Source: JANTGF01 sp033791445 (GTDB taxonomy: Bacteria; Bacteroidota; Bacteroidia; Bacteroidales; VadinHA17). From it: a stretch of DNA of 13,529 bases. Under the pieces are notes generated by a model that was given only the letters and a program-made list of their open reading frames with translations, was not told the DNA's origin and made no database searches. The DNA lies in NCBI GenBank assembly GCA_033791445.1, contig JASJGS010000143.1, positions 1 through 13,529 on the forward strand, written 5' to 3'. Below, piece by piece: positions 7,383 through 13,529 of this stretch. The translations under genes were made by a program, and so were the position numbers. Every line of letters begins with the position of its first letter. The stretch's first letter is position 1.

Positions 7383-9248
7383 ATGATCCATAAAAACATC
7401 TACAGAACAACAAAAACTATTTTTCATTACACTGTTCTGTTAGTAGTATTTTTCTTAACCTATGCTTGTTCTAATCATCATGGAAATAAAGAACTGCCAA
7501 ACATTCTTTGGCTGGTAAGTGAAGACAATAGTCCTTACCTGGGTTGTTATGGAGATGATTTTGCTGACACCCCAAATTTAGATGCGCTTGCATCAAAAGG
7601 GGTAATTTATACTAATGCTTTTGCCAATACTCCGGTTTGTGCTCCTGCCCGATTTACATTAATAACCGGTTGTTATGCAAGCAGTGCAGGGACGCAACAT
7701 ATGCGAAGTCGATATCCAATTCCTGATGATATAAAGTTCTTTCCTCAATATCTTAGAGAAAAAGGATATTACTGCACAAATAATGCTAAAGAAGATTACA
7801 ATACTATAAAACCCGAGGAAGTTTGGGATGAATCAAGTAATAAAGCCAGTTACTTGAACCGTAATGAAGGGAAACCATTTTTCCATGTACAAAACTTTGG
7901 TGTCAGCCATGAAAGCTCCCTGCATAAAAAACTTGATAGCCTTACTCATAATCCTGAAGAAGTTACCTTACCTCCATACCACCCTGATACACCAGAAATA
8001 AGGTACGATTGGGCTCAGTATTACGACAAAATTACCGAGCTCGACAAGCAAATTGGCGAGTTCCTCAAAAAGCTTGAAGATGAAGAACTTGCTGAGAATA
8101 CTATCGTAATGTATTATGGAGATCATGGAGGTGTGCTAGCTCGTAGCAAGAGATATGTTTACGAAACGGGAACCAGGGTACCCTTGATAATCCATTTTCC
8201 TAAGAAATACAAACATCTTGCCTCAGGTAAACCAAATACCGAAATTGATAGGCTGGTAAATTTTGTTGATTTTGCACCAACAATGCTAAGTCTTACAGGC
8301 TCAAAAATTCCTGATCACATGCAGGGAAGAGCTTTTCTGGGAAGACAGAAAACAGAAGACCCCAGCTATGTATTTATGTATCGGGGTAGAATGGATGAAC
8401 GGTATGATATGTCAAGGGCAATTCGCGATAAGCAATATCGATACATTAGAAATTATATGCCTTATCGAATTTATGGTCAACATCTTGAATACCTATGGAG
8501 GGCACCATCTGTTCCTTCCTGGGAACAAGCTTACCAGAAGGGCGAATGCGATAAGATTCAAAGCAAATTCTGGGAAAAGAAGCCTATTGAAGAATTGTAT
8601 GAAGTAGATACTGACCCATGGGAAGTAAACAATCTGGCATCAGATCCTGCGTATGAAAAAACACTTCAAAAATTCAGAGCCGCCAGTGATTCCATCCTAC
8701 TAAAAACTTTTGATAGCGGATTTTTACCGGAAGCTGAATGGTCAACTCGTTTTGCTGGGTCAACAGGATATTCATATGTGCGAACGGAAGATTATCCTAT
8801 TCAATTGCTTATTGAAATTTCTAACCTGGCTTTAGAGGGCAATCCTGAAAACCTACCTGCATTGGAAGAATACCTAAAAAGCCCCGACAGTGCAGTACGG
8901 TATTGGGCTGCCACAGGACTGCTGCTTTTAAAGGAAAAAACGAATCAAGTAATACCTGTCTTAAAAACGGCTCTGAAAGATGAATCTGGAAACATCCGGA
9001 TTATTGCAGCAGAGGGCCTCTACGATACGGAATACAAAGATTTGAGTATTGAAATTCTCAAAGAAGAACTAGATAGTGAGAATGAACTTATTCGGGTATA
9101 TGCCCTCAATGTTATCGACTGCCTTGATATCGGCCCTGAAGTATTCGAAGATGAGGTTTTGGCTTTATTGAAGGGGAAAAATCCGGAAGATAATACATAC
9201 TACCTCAGATCTTCCAGAGAATTATTAAAAAAATGGGAATCAGAGTAA
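7383..9248 (+). CDS. Family S1 sulfatase, probable lipoprotein, with C-terminal HEAT-like repeats
   Basis: Predicted to remove sulfate esters or N-sulfate from a glycan outside the cytoplasm. Residues 1-29 form a basic then hydrophobic export signal ending in LTYAC; C29 could be lipidated, although Tyr at -2 makes the lipobox imperfect. The catalytic domain has the metal pair E47/D48 in SEDNSPYLGCYGD, the formylglycine motif CAPAR with C86, and D247/H248 in YGDHGG. C86 must be matured by an FGE or anSME enzyme not in view. CAPAR instead of CxPSR, and TGCYASSAGTQHMRS after it, resemble the sulfatases annotated as heparan N-sulfatase-like (S1_8 type), which is a tentative placement. Beyond the catalytic domain, R506, R539 and R571 recur every 32-33 residues within helix-pair patterns, as in HEAT repeats. 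At 621 residues it is longer than a minimal sulfatase. Confidence 0.9.
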   Translation: MIHKNIYRTTKTIFHYTVLLVVFFLTYACSNHHGNKELPNILWLVSEDNSPYLGCYGDDFADTPNLDALASKGVIYTNAFANTPVCAPARFTLITGCYASSAGTQHMRSRYPIPDDIKFFPQYLREKGYYCTNNAKEDYNTIKPEEVWDESSNKASYLNRNEGKPFFHVQNFGVSHESSLHKKLDSLTHNPEEVTLPPYHPDTPEIRYDWAQYYDKITELDKQIGEFLKKLEDEELAENTIVMYYGDHGGVLARSKRYVYETGTRVPLIIHFPKKYKHLASGKPNTEIDRLVNFVDFAPTMLSLTGSKIPDHMQGRAFLGRQKTEDPSYVFMYRGRMDERYDMSRAIRDKQYRYIRNYMPYRIYGQHLEYLWRAPSVPSWEQAYQKGECDKIQSKFWEKKPIEELYEVDTDPWEVNNLASDPAYEKTLQKFRAASDSILLKTFDSGFLPEAEWSTRFAGSTGYSYVRTEDYPIQLLIEISNLALEGNPENLPALEEYLKSPDSAVRYWAATGLLLLKEKTNQVIPVLKTALKDESGNIRIIAAEGLYDTEYKDLSIEILKEELDSENELIRVYALNVIDCLDIGPEVFEDEVLALLKGKNPEDNTYYLRSSRELLKKWESE

Positions 9249-9283
9249 ACAAATTTTAGTTCCTTTAGCGGAAATTCTATTAC

Positions 9284-10198
9284 ATGGGTCATCATCACCA
9301 TCATCATTTAGTAAAAGAGCCAAATCAAAAAAACATTTTAATTAGTGTAGTTTTAAATTTAGTTATCACAATTGCTGAGTTTGTTGGTGGTATATTCTCA
9401 AACAGCCTTGCACTTATCTCAGATGCCACTCATAATCTAAGTGATACGCTGGCACTTATACTCTCCTATTTTGCACTTCGTATTGGTAAACGGTCTCCTT
9501 CCGAATCAAAAACATTTGGTTACAAGAGAATCGAAATTCTGGCAGCTCTCTTCAATGCTACAGTGCTGATTGCCATCTCCATTTTTCTTTTTTGGGAGGC
9601 ATATGAGAGATTTCGTGACCCAAAGCCAATCAAAGAGGGTATTATGTTTGTGGTTGCCACCATTGGTTTGTTGGCCAACCTCATTTCAGTATTTCTCTTA
9701 AGAAAAGATTCGAAACATAATCTGAATATTAGAGCAGCCTATCTTCATTTATTTGGTGATACTTTATCATCAGTGGCTGTGGTTTTAGGTGCCATTCTGA
9801 TACATTATTTTAAAATATATTGGATTGACCCTCTTTTAACCGTACTTATTGGTTTATTTATTATTAAGGTAACCTACGGTGTATTAAAAGAAACCATTGA
9901 TATCCTGATGGCTTCAAGCCCAAAAGAATTAAATATTGAGCTAATTCGAAAGAAAATTGAACAACTTCCGGATGTTTCAAACATTCACCATATTCATGCA
10001 TGGAAACTTACTGATACTGAAGTCCATTTTGAATGCCATGTCGATCTTTGTGCAAATTTAAGAATTAAAGAATCGGACCAGATTAGAATGAAGATTGAAA
10101 AAATATTAAAGGATCAGTTTCAGATTCATCATGTAACTATTCAAATTGAATACGATACATGTACTGAAAAAGAATCGATAGCAAATTCAAATAAGTAG
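9284..10198 (+). CDS. Cation diffusion facilitator (CDF) zinc exporter with native His-rich N-terminus
   Basis: Inner-membrane antiporter that exports divalent metal, most likely Zn, in exchange for protons. Six membrane segments can be placed at roughly residues 17-37, 42-62, 80-105, 116-137, 152-172 and 178-200, followed by a cytoplasmic dimerisation domain ending in HHVTIQIEY. The transport site is the His/Asp pair in TM2 (H50, D54 in DATHNLSD) with H155 and D159 in TM5 (HLFGD). This HxxxD plus HxxxD pattern is typical of Zn-specific CzcD/ZitB/ZnT-type members. The protein opens MGHHHHHHL, a short version of the His-rich cytoplasmic tail of these transporters. It starts 35 nt after the sulfatase and is the last gene before the 10217-10242 hairpin. 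The link to the sulfatase is positional only. Confidence 0.93.
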   Translation: MGHHHHHHLVKEPNQKNILISVVLNLVITIAEFVGGIFSNSLALISDATHNLSDTLALILSYFALRIGKRSPSESKTFGYKRIEILAALFNATVLIAISIFLFWEAYERFRDPKPIKEGIMFVVATIGLLANLISVFLLRKDSKHNLNIRAAYLHLFGDTLSSVAVVLGAILIHYFKIYWIDPLLTVLIGLFIIKVTYGVLKETIDILMASSPKELNIELIRKKIEQLPDVSNIHHIHAWKLTDTEVHFECHVDLCANLRIKESDQIRMKIEKILKDQFQIHHVTIQIEYDTCTEKESIANSNK

Positions 10199-10216
10199 TT
10201 TATTAAATAATACTGC

Positions 10217-10242
10217 GAAATAAATCACATTTGATTTATTTC
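10217..10242. terminator. Bidirectional hairpin between convergent genes
   Basis: A perfect 11-bp inverted repeat: GAAATAAATCA at 10217-10227 and its complement at 10232-10242, with the loop CATT. It begins 19 nt after the CDF stop and covers the last codons and stop (10225-10227) of the leftward helicase. The stem is A/T-rich and there is no strong U-run, so it is not a classic intrinsic terminator. Its place at the convergent gene ends suggests it stops or stabilises both transcripts. Confidence 0.55.
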
Positions 10243-11661
10243 ATCTTCATCTAAGAACAATTTATTAAAATTTACCAGGTACAGATTTGCAGTAGCACGG
10301 GTAAAAGCTGTATAAAGCCATCTAAGGTATTCACTATTCATCATCTCCTGAATAAAATATCCAGGATCAATAAACACATTTTTCCATTGTCCTCCCTGAG
10401 CTTTATGGCAGGTAATGGCGTATGAAAATTTCACCTGGAGGGCGTTGAAATACTCATCCTTTCTAATAGCTTCAAACTTTTTCTTTTTGTTTTTTAAATC
10501 ACTGTAATCTTCAGCCACTGAGAAGTATAATTCTTTGTTTTTCTCCGAAGGCATTGAAGCAGACTCCATTGTCAAAGTATCGAGCATTATCTTAACATCC
10601 AGCTCTGTATCACCGTAATCAAGCAATCTCATACGAATATCAGCGAAACGTAAACCGTATCTTTCAGTATAAGTATGAATTTTTAGAATCTCAAATATAT
10701 CACCATTGGCAATAAAGTCAATCAATTCATTATCAGCCATCCAGAAGTAATTATTCTTCACCACCATCATTAAATCACCCACCGAAATCTCCTCCTCTCT
10801 CCATAAAATTTGGTTTCGAATACCTGAATTATAACGGTTTGCCTGCTTATTAGACCTCACCACAACTACTGATTCTTCAAGGCCAAATTTATCGTAACTA
10901 CTACTCAATGTTTCAAGAAAATCTGTACCAGTTATATAGTTTATATCGGAAAAATCAGACAGTTTAAGTTTTGGAATTTTGGCTGAATTATTCTCAATTT
11001 CAGATCGAATCAGGGTGGCATTCCATAGTATACCCGAGTCGGAGGATTGCCTTACTACTTCATTGAAGAAAAATTCCTGAACATCATAGTTATGATATTC
11101 CAGTTCTTTTCTTTCCAGGGCAGGACTCAACTCTTTTCCAATTGGGGGCAATTGGGCAGTATCGCCAATCAAAATCAACTTACATCGATTTCCCTCATAA
11201 ACAAAATACAATAGGTCCTCTAATAATTTTCCAGATCCAAAAATTGATGAGTCTAAAGAGGTATTTGAGATCATTGATGCCTCATCAACTATAAAAAAGG
11301 TGTCAGTATGAAGATTTCTATCTAAAACAAAGGTTCCAAAACCATCTTTTGCAGACTTTTGCCTGTATATTTTTTTGTGAATAGTATAAGCCTGCTTCCC
11401 CGTTAAATTCGACAATACCTTTGCAGCCCTACCTGTTGGGGCCAGCAAAACCGATTTTAATTTAAACTCGGACAAAGTGCGCACAACTGCCTTCATTGCT
11501 GAGGTTTTACCAGTTCCGGCATAGCCTTTTAACAATAGAATTTCATCCTTATCAGGACGAAGTAAAAAATCAGGAAGATACTTTAACAAATGATCCTGTC
11601 CCTGAGTTGGGTCATGCTCAAAATACTCTCTTAAATATTTTTCGATATGATTTTTTAACAT
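10225..11661 (-). CDS. RecD/Dda-like SF1B DNA helicase (AAA ATPase)
   Basis: Predicted ATP-driven 5'-3' DNA helicase in DNA repair or replication. The motifs are in order: Walker A GYAGTGKT (46-53), motif Ia APTGRAAK (74-81), Walker B VDEAS (125-129), motif III GDTAQLPP (166-173), the UvrD_C_2-type YAITCHKAQG (414-423), and motif VI YTAFTRA with R455. At 478 residues it lacks the long N-terminal domains of RecD2 and is closer in size to phage Dda. No RecB/RecC or nuclease domain is present, so the frequent exodeoxyribonuclease label would be misleading. It converges on the CDF gene, and its stop lies inside a shared hairpin. It is divergent from the gene at 11746, with crossed promoters between them. 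The start is the ATG complementary to 11659-11661. Confidence 0.9.
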   Translation of the reverse strand: MLKNHIEKYLREYFEHDPTQGQDHLLKYLPDFLLRPDKDEILLLKGYAGTGKTSAMKAVVRTLSEFKLKSVLLAPTGRAAKVLSNLTGKQAYTIHKKIYRQKSAKDGFGTFVLDRNLHTDTFFIVDEASMISNTSLDSSIFGSGKLLEDLLYFVYEGNRCKLILIGDTAQLPPIGKELSPALERKELEYHNYDVQEFFFNEVVRQSSDSGILWNATLIRSEIENNSAKIPKLKLSDFSDINYITGTDFLETLSSSYDKFGLEESVVVVRSNKQANRYNSGIRNQILWREEEISVGDLMMVVKNNYFWMADNELIDFIANGDIFEILKIHTYTERYGLRFADIRMRLLDYGDTELDVKIMLDTLTMESASMPSEKNKELYFSVAEDYSDLKNKKKKFEAIRKDEYFNALQVKFSYAITCHKAQGGQWKNVFIDPGYFIQEMMNSEYLRWLYTAFTRATANLYLVNFNKLFLDEDEINQM

Positions 11662-11709
11662 TTATTAGTAAGATTCCTGATTTAAGAATCAATTTTTAAT
11701 TTTTTATTT

Positions 11710-11717
11710 TAATTTTG
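11710..11717 (+). promoter_or_regulatory. -7 box for the rightward one-TM protein / DUF3822 / rsmD genes
   Basis: TAATTTTG matches TAnnTTTG exactly and lies 28 nt before the ATG at 11746, giving a leader of about 22 nt. No convincing -33 TTTG is present in the A/T-rich DNA upstream. Confidence 0.5.
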
Positions 11718-11721
11718 CAAA

Positions 11722-11729
11722 CAAACATA
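11722..11729 (-). promoter_or_regulatory. -7 box for the leftward helicase gene
   Basis: On the minus strand this reads TATGTTTG, a full match to TAnnTTTG. Transcription would begin near 11715, about 54 nt before the helicase start at 11661. It lies to the right of the rightward box at 11710-11717, so the two promoters cross. No -33 element at the usual spacing was found. Confidence 0.45.
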
Positions 11730-11745
11730 ATCCAAAACTACTGAA

Positions 11746-12375
11746 ATGAGAACTGTTATTCAAAGTATTCTTGCAATTGCTGTTTTACTTCTTGGCTATT
11801 TACTTTTTGAAAGTATTCAGGAACCTATTCGTTTCAACAGAGAAGTTTATAAAAGAGAAGACGCCACCATTCAAAAGCTTAAGGATATACGAACCGCTGA
11901 AGTGTTTTATAAAGAAAAGTATAATGATTATACCGGAAGCTTTGATACACTGATTCACTTTGTGAAATTTGATTCTTTACCTATAATCAGGGCTATTGGA
12001 AGTATTCCCGATAGTTTATATGACCTGGGCGTGACAGAGAAAAAAGCTATTGAGATGGGAATTATTATTCGTGACACCAGTTATGTAAATGTTCTTGACT
12101 CTATATTTCCTCCAAACTACAAAATTGATTCACTCAGATATGTTCCCTATGCCGGTAATGAACAGTTCTTCCTGGGTGCTGCTGAATTGGAAACAGCTTC
12201 AAAAGTTAAGGTAAAAGTATTTGAATCTCATGTTCTTAACAATGTTCTATTGCATGGCATGGATAGACAATTAGTAATAAACTATAATGCTGACAGGGAA
12301 AAAATTGTTGGCTTCCCAGGCCTTAAAGTAGGATCTTTGGAAGCATCTACCAACAATGCAGGAAACTGGGAATAA
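11746..12375 (+). CDS. Uncharacterised single-pass membrane protein, pilin-like outline
   Basis: I do not recognise a named family. The 209-residue protein has one hydrophobic helix at about residues 4-21 and then a charged helix, KREDATIQKLKDIRTAEVF, leading into YKEKYNDYTGSFDTLIHF. An N-terminal membrane helix, a long amphipathic helix and a Y...Y..SFDTL turn are the outline of type II secretion pseudopilins or PilN-like proteins. However, no prepilin peptidase site (G before F with Glu at +5) is visible, so this is only a resemblance. The soluble part would face the periplasm. It overlaps the DUF3822 gene by 20 nt, implying coupled translation. It is probably conserved in Bacteroidota next to DUF3822; that is recollection, not shown here. 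Confidence 0.75.
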   Translation: MRTVIQSILAIAVLLLGYLLFESIQEPIRFNREVYKREDATIQKLKDIRTAEVFYKEKYNDYTGSFDTLIHFVKFDSLPIIRAIGSIPDSLYDLGVTEKKAIEMGIIIRDTSYVNVLDSIFPPNYKIDSLRYVPYAGNEQFFLGAAELETASKVKVKVFESHVLNNVLLHGMDRQLVINYNADREKIVGFPGLKVGSLEASTNNAGNWE

Positions 12376-13240
12376 TACTAAAGGTATTGTTGAATTTGAA
12401 TTTTTGGATGAAACCCTTGATTTGAATTCAACATCCAACTATCATTTATCCATTCAGGTTGGTCTGGATGGATTTTCTTTTTCCATATTAAACCCCACCA
12501 GCAATAAGTATATTGCTCTTAAAAACTATCCAAATCTATCCAATGGCTCGGAGGCAATAAACGCAGATTGGATAAGAACTATTTTGAATAATGATGAATT
12601 TCTAAATCGAAACTACAAAAGTGTTGCCCTTGTATTTGTAAGTTGTAACTCTACTATTGTTCCAGATCCATTATTTAAAAAAGAGAATCTAAAAGACTAT
12701 TTTGATTTCAACCTGGATCTGCCAGAGACAGATGAAATCTATTGTTCTAAAATTGAAAGAACGGATTCATGGACTTTGTTTCCAGCACAAAAGGATATAA
12801 TTGAAATATTAACCGGGCAATATAAGAACCTAAAAATTTTCCACCAATCAGTTCCCTTTATTAATAATATTCTATCAAAGACAAAAAATAGCCTCAACAA
12901 TACACAGGCTTTTATACACCTTTACGGGAAATTTTTCGATATGGCAATTATTGAAAATCAGGAACTTAAGTTATACAATTGCTATTCTTACAGGCACGTA
13001 AATGATCTATTGTATTATATATTATATGCCTTTGATCAATTAAAGCTGCCTGCTGACTCTACCAGCCTGGTCCTATCAGGAAAAGTTACTCGGCAATCAA
13101 GTTTTTACGAAAATCTAAGGCGATATGTCAAAAAAATAGATTTTGCCGGGCTTGACCCTTTTTTTAAGTATAGTTATACTTTCACTAAAGTTCCTGATCA
13201 TACATTTACCAACCTTTTAAATCTTTTTCCTTGCGCATAA
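12356..13240 (+). CDS. DUF3822 family protein
   Basis: Member of a Bacteroidota family of unknown function, 294 residues, soluble. Recognised by LSIQVGLDGFSFSILN (31-46), the cysteine/proline stretch FVSCNSTIVPDPLF, FIHLYGKFFDMAI (186-198), and position directly before rsmD. The repeated plan of a hydrophobic strand with Gly/Asp turns (31-46 and 186-198) plus LVLSGK (238-243) resembles the two phosphate loops and adenosine loop of actin-like ATPases such as PilM or GspL; that is my inference. The ATG at 12356 lies inside the upstream gene (20-nt overlap), and the stop overlaps the rsmD TTG start by 10 nt, so three genes are stitched together translationally. Confidence 0.85.
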   Translation: MQETGNNTKGIVEFEFLDETLDLNSTSNYHLSIQVGLDGFSFSILNPTSNKYIALKNYPNLSNGSEAINADWIRTILNNDEFLNRNYKSVALVFVSCNSTIVPDPLFKKENLKDYFDFNLDLPETDEIYCSKIERTDSWTLFPAQKDIIEILTGQYKNLKIFHQSVPFINNILSKTKNSLNNTQAFIHLYGKFFDMAIIENQELKLYNCYSYRHVNDLLYYILYAFDQLKLPADSTSLVLSGKVTRQSSFYENLRRYVKKIDFAGLDPFFKYSYTFTKVPDHTFTNLLNLFPCA

Positions 13241-13314
13241 TTAGTGGAAAAAACAGAGGTCGAAAAATTATTCCGCCCAAAAAATTAAATGCCCGTCCAA
13301 CAACGGATTTCGCG
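13231..13314 (+). pseudogene. rsmD: 16S rRNA m2G966 methyltransferase RsmD, 5' fragment only
   Basis: RsmD methylates G966 of 16S rRNA using S-adenosylmethionine. A TTG start at 13231, overlapping the DUF3822 stop, gives RIISGKNRGRKIIPP and then ARPTTDFA, the classic start of Bacteroidota RsmD. Normally KEGLFNIL or similar follows and about 150 more residues with the SAM and NPPY motifs. Here, after codon 28 the frame becomes unrelated (STSNSCINLG) and stops at 13396-13398. The change coincides with the start of minus-strand M13 peptidase sequence. The gene is therefore cut at the junction; whether in the genome or only in the assembly cannot be told from the sequence. Confidence 0.85.
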
Positions 13315-13316
13315 TC
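13311..13316. other. Chimeric junction between rsmD and an M13 peptidase gene
   Basis: To the left the plus strand encodes RsmD up to TTDFA. To the right the minus strand encodes an M13 peptidase up to QELEVD. The two identities meet around CGCGTC and share a few ambiguous bases there. No transposase, target duplication or terminal repeat is visible at the join. It may be an inverted amplification chimera, a contig misjoin or a real rearrangement. Confidence 0.7.
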
Positions 13317-13529
13317 CACTTCTAACTCTTGCATAAACTTGGGTTCAAATACAATAAAAGAATCAACTGTTTCAATGCGTATATCATTGAAATACTGATT
13401 CCAATCAATAGATGGTGTAAGTTCAGTAAGACCTTTTACAGTCATCTTATTATATAATAGCGGATAATTTCTTTTTTCAACAGGTGTTAAAGATGCAATG
13501 GCCAATTGATTTTCAATATTATAAATATT
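13312..13529 (-). CDS. pepO: M13 (neprilysin/PepO) metallopeptidase, internal N-domain fragment
   Basis: Zinc endopeptidase family acting outside the cytoplasm on peptides. Only part of the N-terminal (M13_N) domain is here. Starting at the right edge it reads NIYNIENQLAIASLTPVEKR, then YNKMTVKGLTELTPSIDW, then VDSFIVFEPKFMQEL. The pattern IExxLAxASLTPVExR...LYNKMT...L..L.PSIDW is characteristic of the family. The frame is open to the window edge, so the true start lies outside. Past about 13312 the frame continues to 13206 only by reading the complement of rsmD and DUF3822. The zinc motifs HExxH and ExxxD would be in the missing C-terminal domain. Confidence 0.85.

Noticed and set aside
9284..9307. 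Vector-derived His tag contamination
   Set aside because: No linker, protease site or vector promoter flanks it, the upstream gene and gap are normal, and His-rich N-termini are common in CDF exporters.
13206..13505. A minus-strand 99-residue open frame as a complete small gene
   Set aside because: It has only a TTG start, and the frame stays open upstream to the window edge with M13 sequence. Its last third is the complement of rsmD and DUF3822, so it is a chimera of a real peptidase fragment and antisense.
1..13529. CRISPR array, tRNA/rRNA genes, insertion sequences, toxin-antitoxin or phage-defence genes
   Set aside because: No direct-repeat array, cloverleaf, transposase or defence-type domain was seen. 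The lone SF1B helicase has no nuclease or other partner that would mark a defence island.

Overview
The window is AT-rich chromosomal DNA from a member of the Bacteroidota. Three things point there: perfect matches to the phylum's -7 promoter box (TAnnTTTG), start codons without Shine-Dalgarno sites and often behind A-rich stretches, and lineage-typical genes such as a DUF3822 protein directly ahead of rsmD and a compact RecD/Dda-like helicase. Nothing in the sequence fixes the genus.

Layout, left to right. (1) 1-120, minus: the 5' end of a Glu/Lys-rich protein, read divergently from the next block. (2) 361-5083, plus: nucleotide-sugar genes, in order UDP-glucose dehydrogenase, UDP-glucuronate decarboxylase, rmlA, rmlC, rmlD. 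(3) 5182-10198, plus: a closely packed set of phosphohexomutase, YjbQ/UPF0047 protein, a lipoprotein-like sulfatase with a C-terminal HEAT-like region, and a CDF zinc exporter starting with a natural Met-Gly-His6. It ends at a near-perfect hairpin at 10217-10242. (4) 10225-11661, minus: the SF1B helicase, convergent with block 3. (5) 11746-13240, plus: a one-TM protein and DUF3822, overlapping each other, followed by the first codons of rsmD. (6) At about 13311-13316 rsmD stops abruptly and the sequence becomes the inside of an M13 metallopeptidase on the minus strand, which runs off the window.

How the genes work together: the mutase makes glucose-1-phosphate. RmlA turns this into dTDP-glucose, and RmlC/RmlD carry out the last two steps to dTDP-L-rhamnose. 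Ugd and Uxs make UDP-glucuronate and then UDP-xylose. The block therefore supplies rhamnose, glucuronate and xylose donors for surface polysaccharide, but RmlB (dTDP-glucose 4,6-dehydratase) is absent and must be encoded elsewhere. No glycosyltransferases, Wzx/Wzy or SusC/D genes are in view.

I did not find a clear new defence, mobile or RNA system. The observations most worth a second look are the rsmD/M13 junction (probably a chimera or misassembly), the DUF3822 plus pilin-like membrane protein pair, the crossed promoters between the helicase and that pair, and the missing rmlB.
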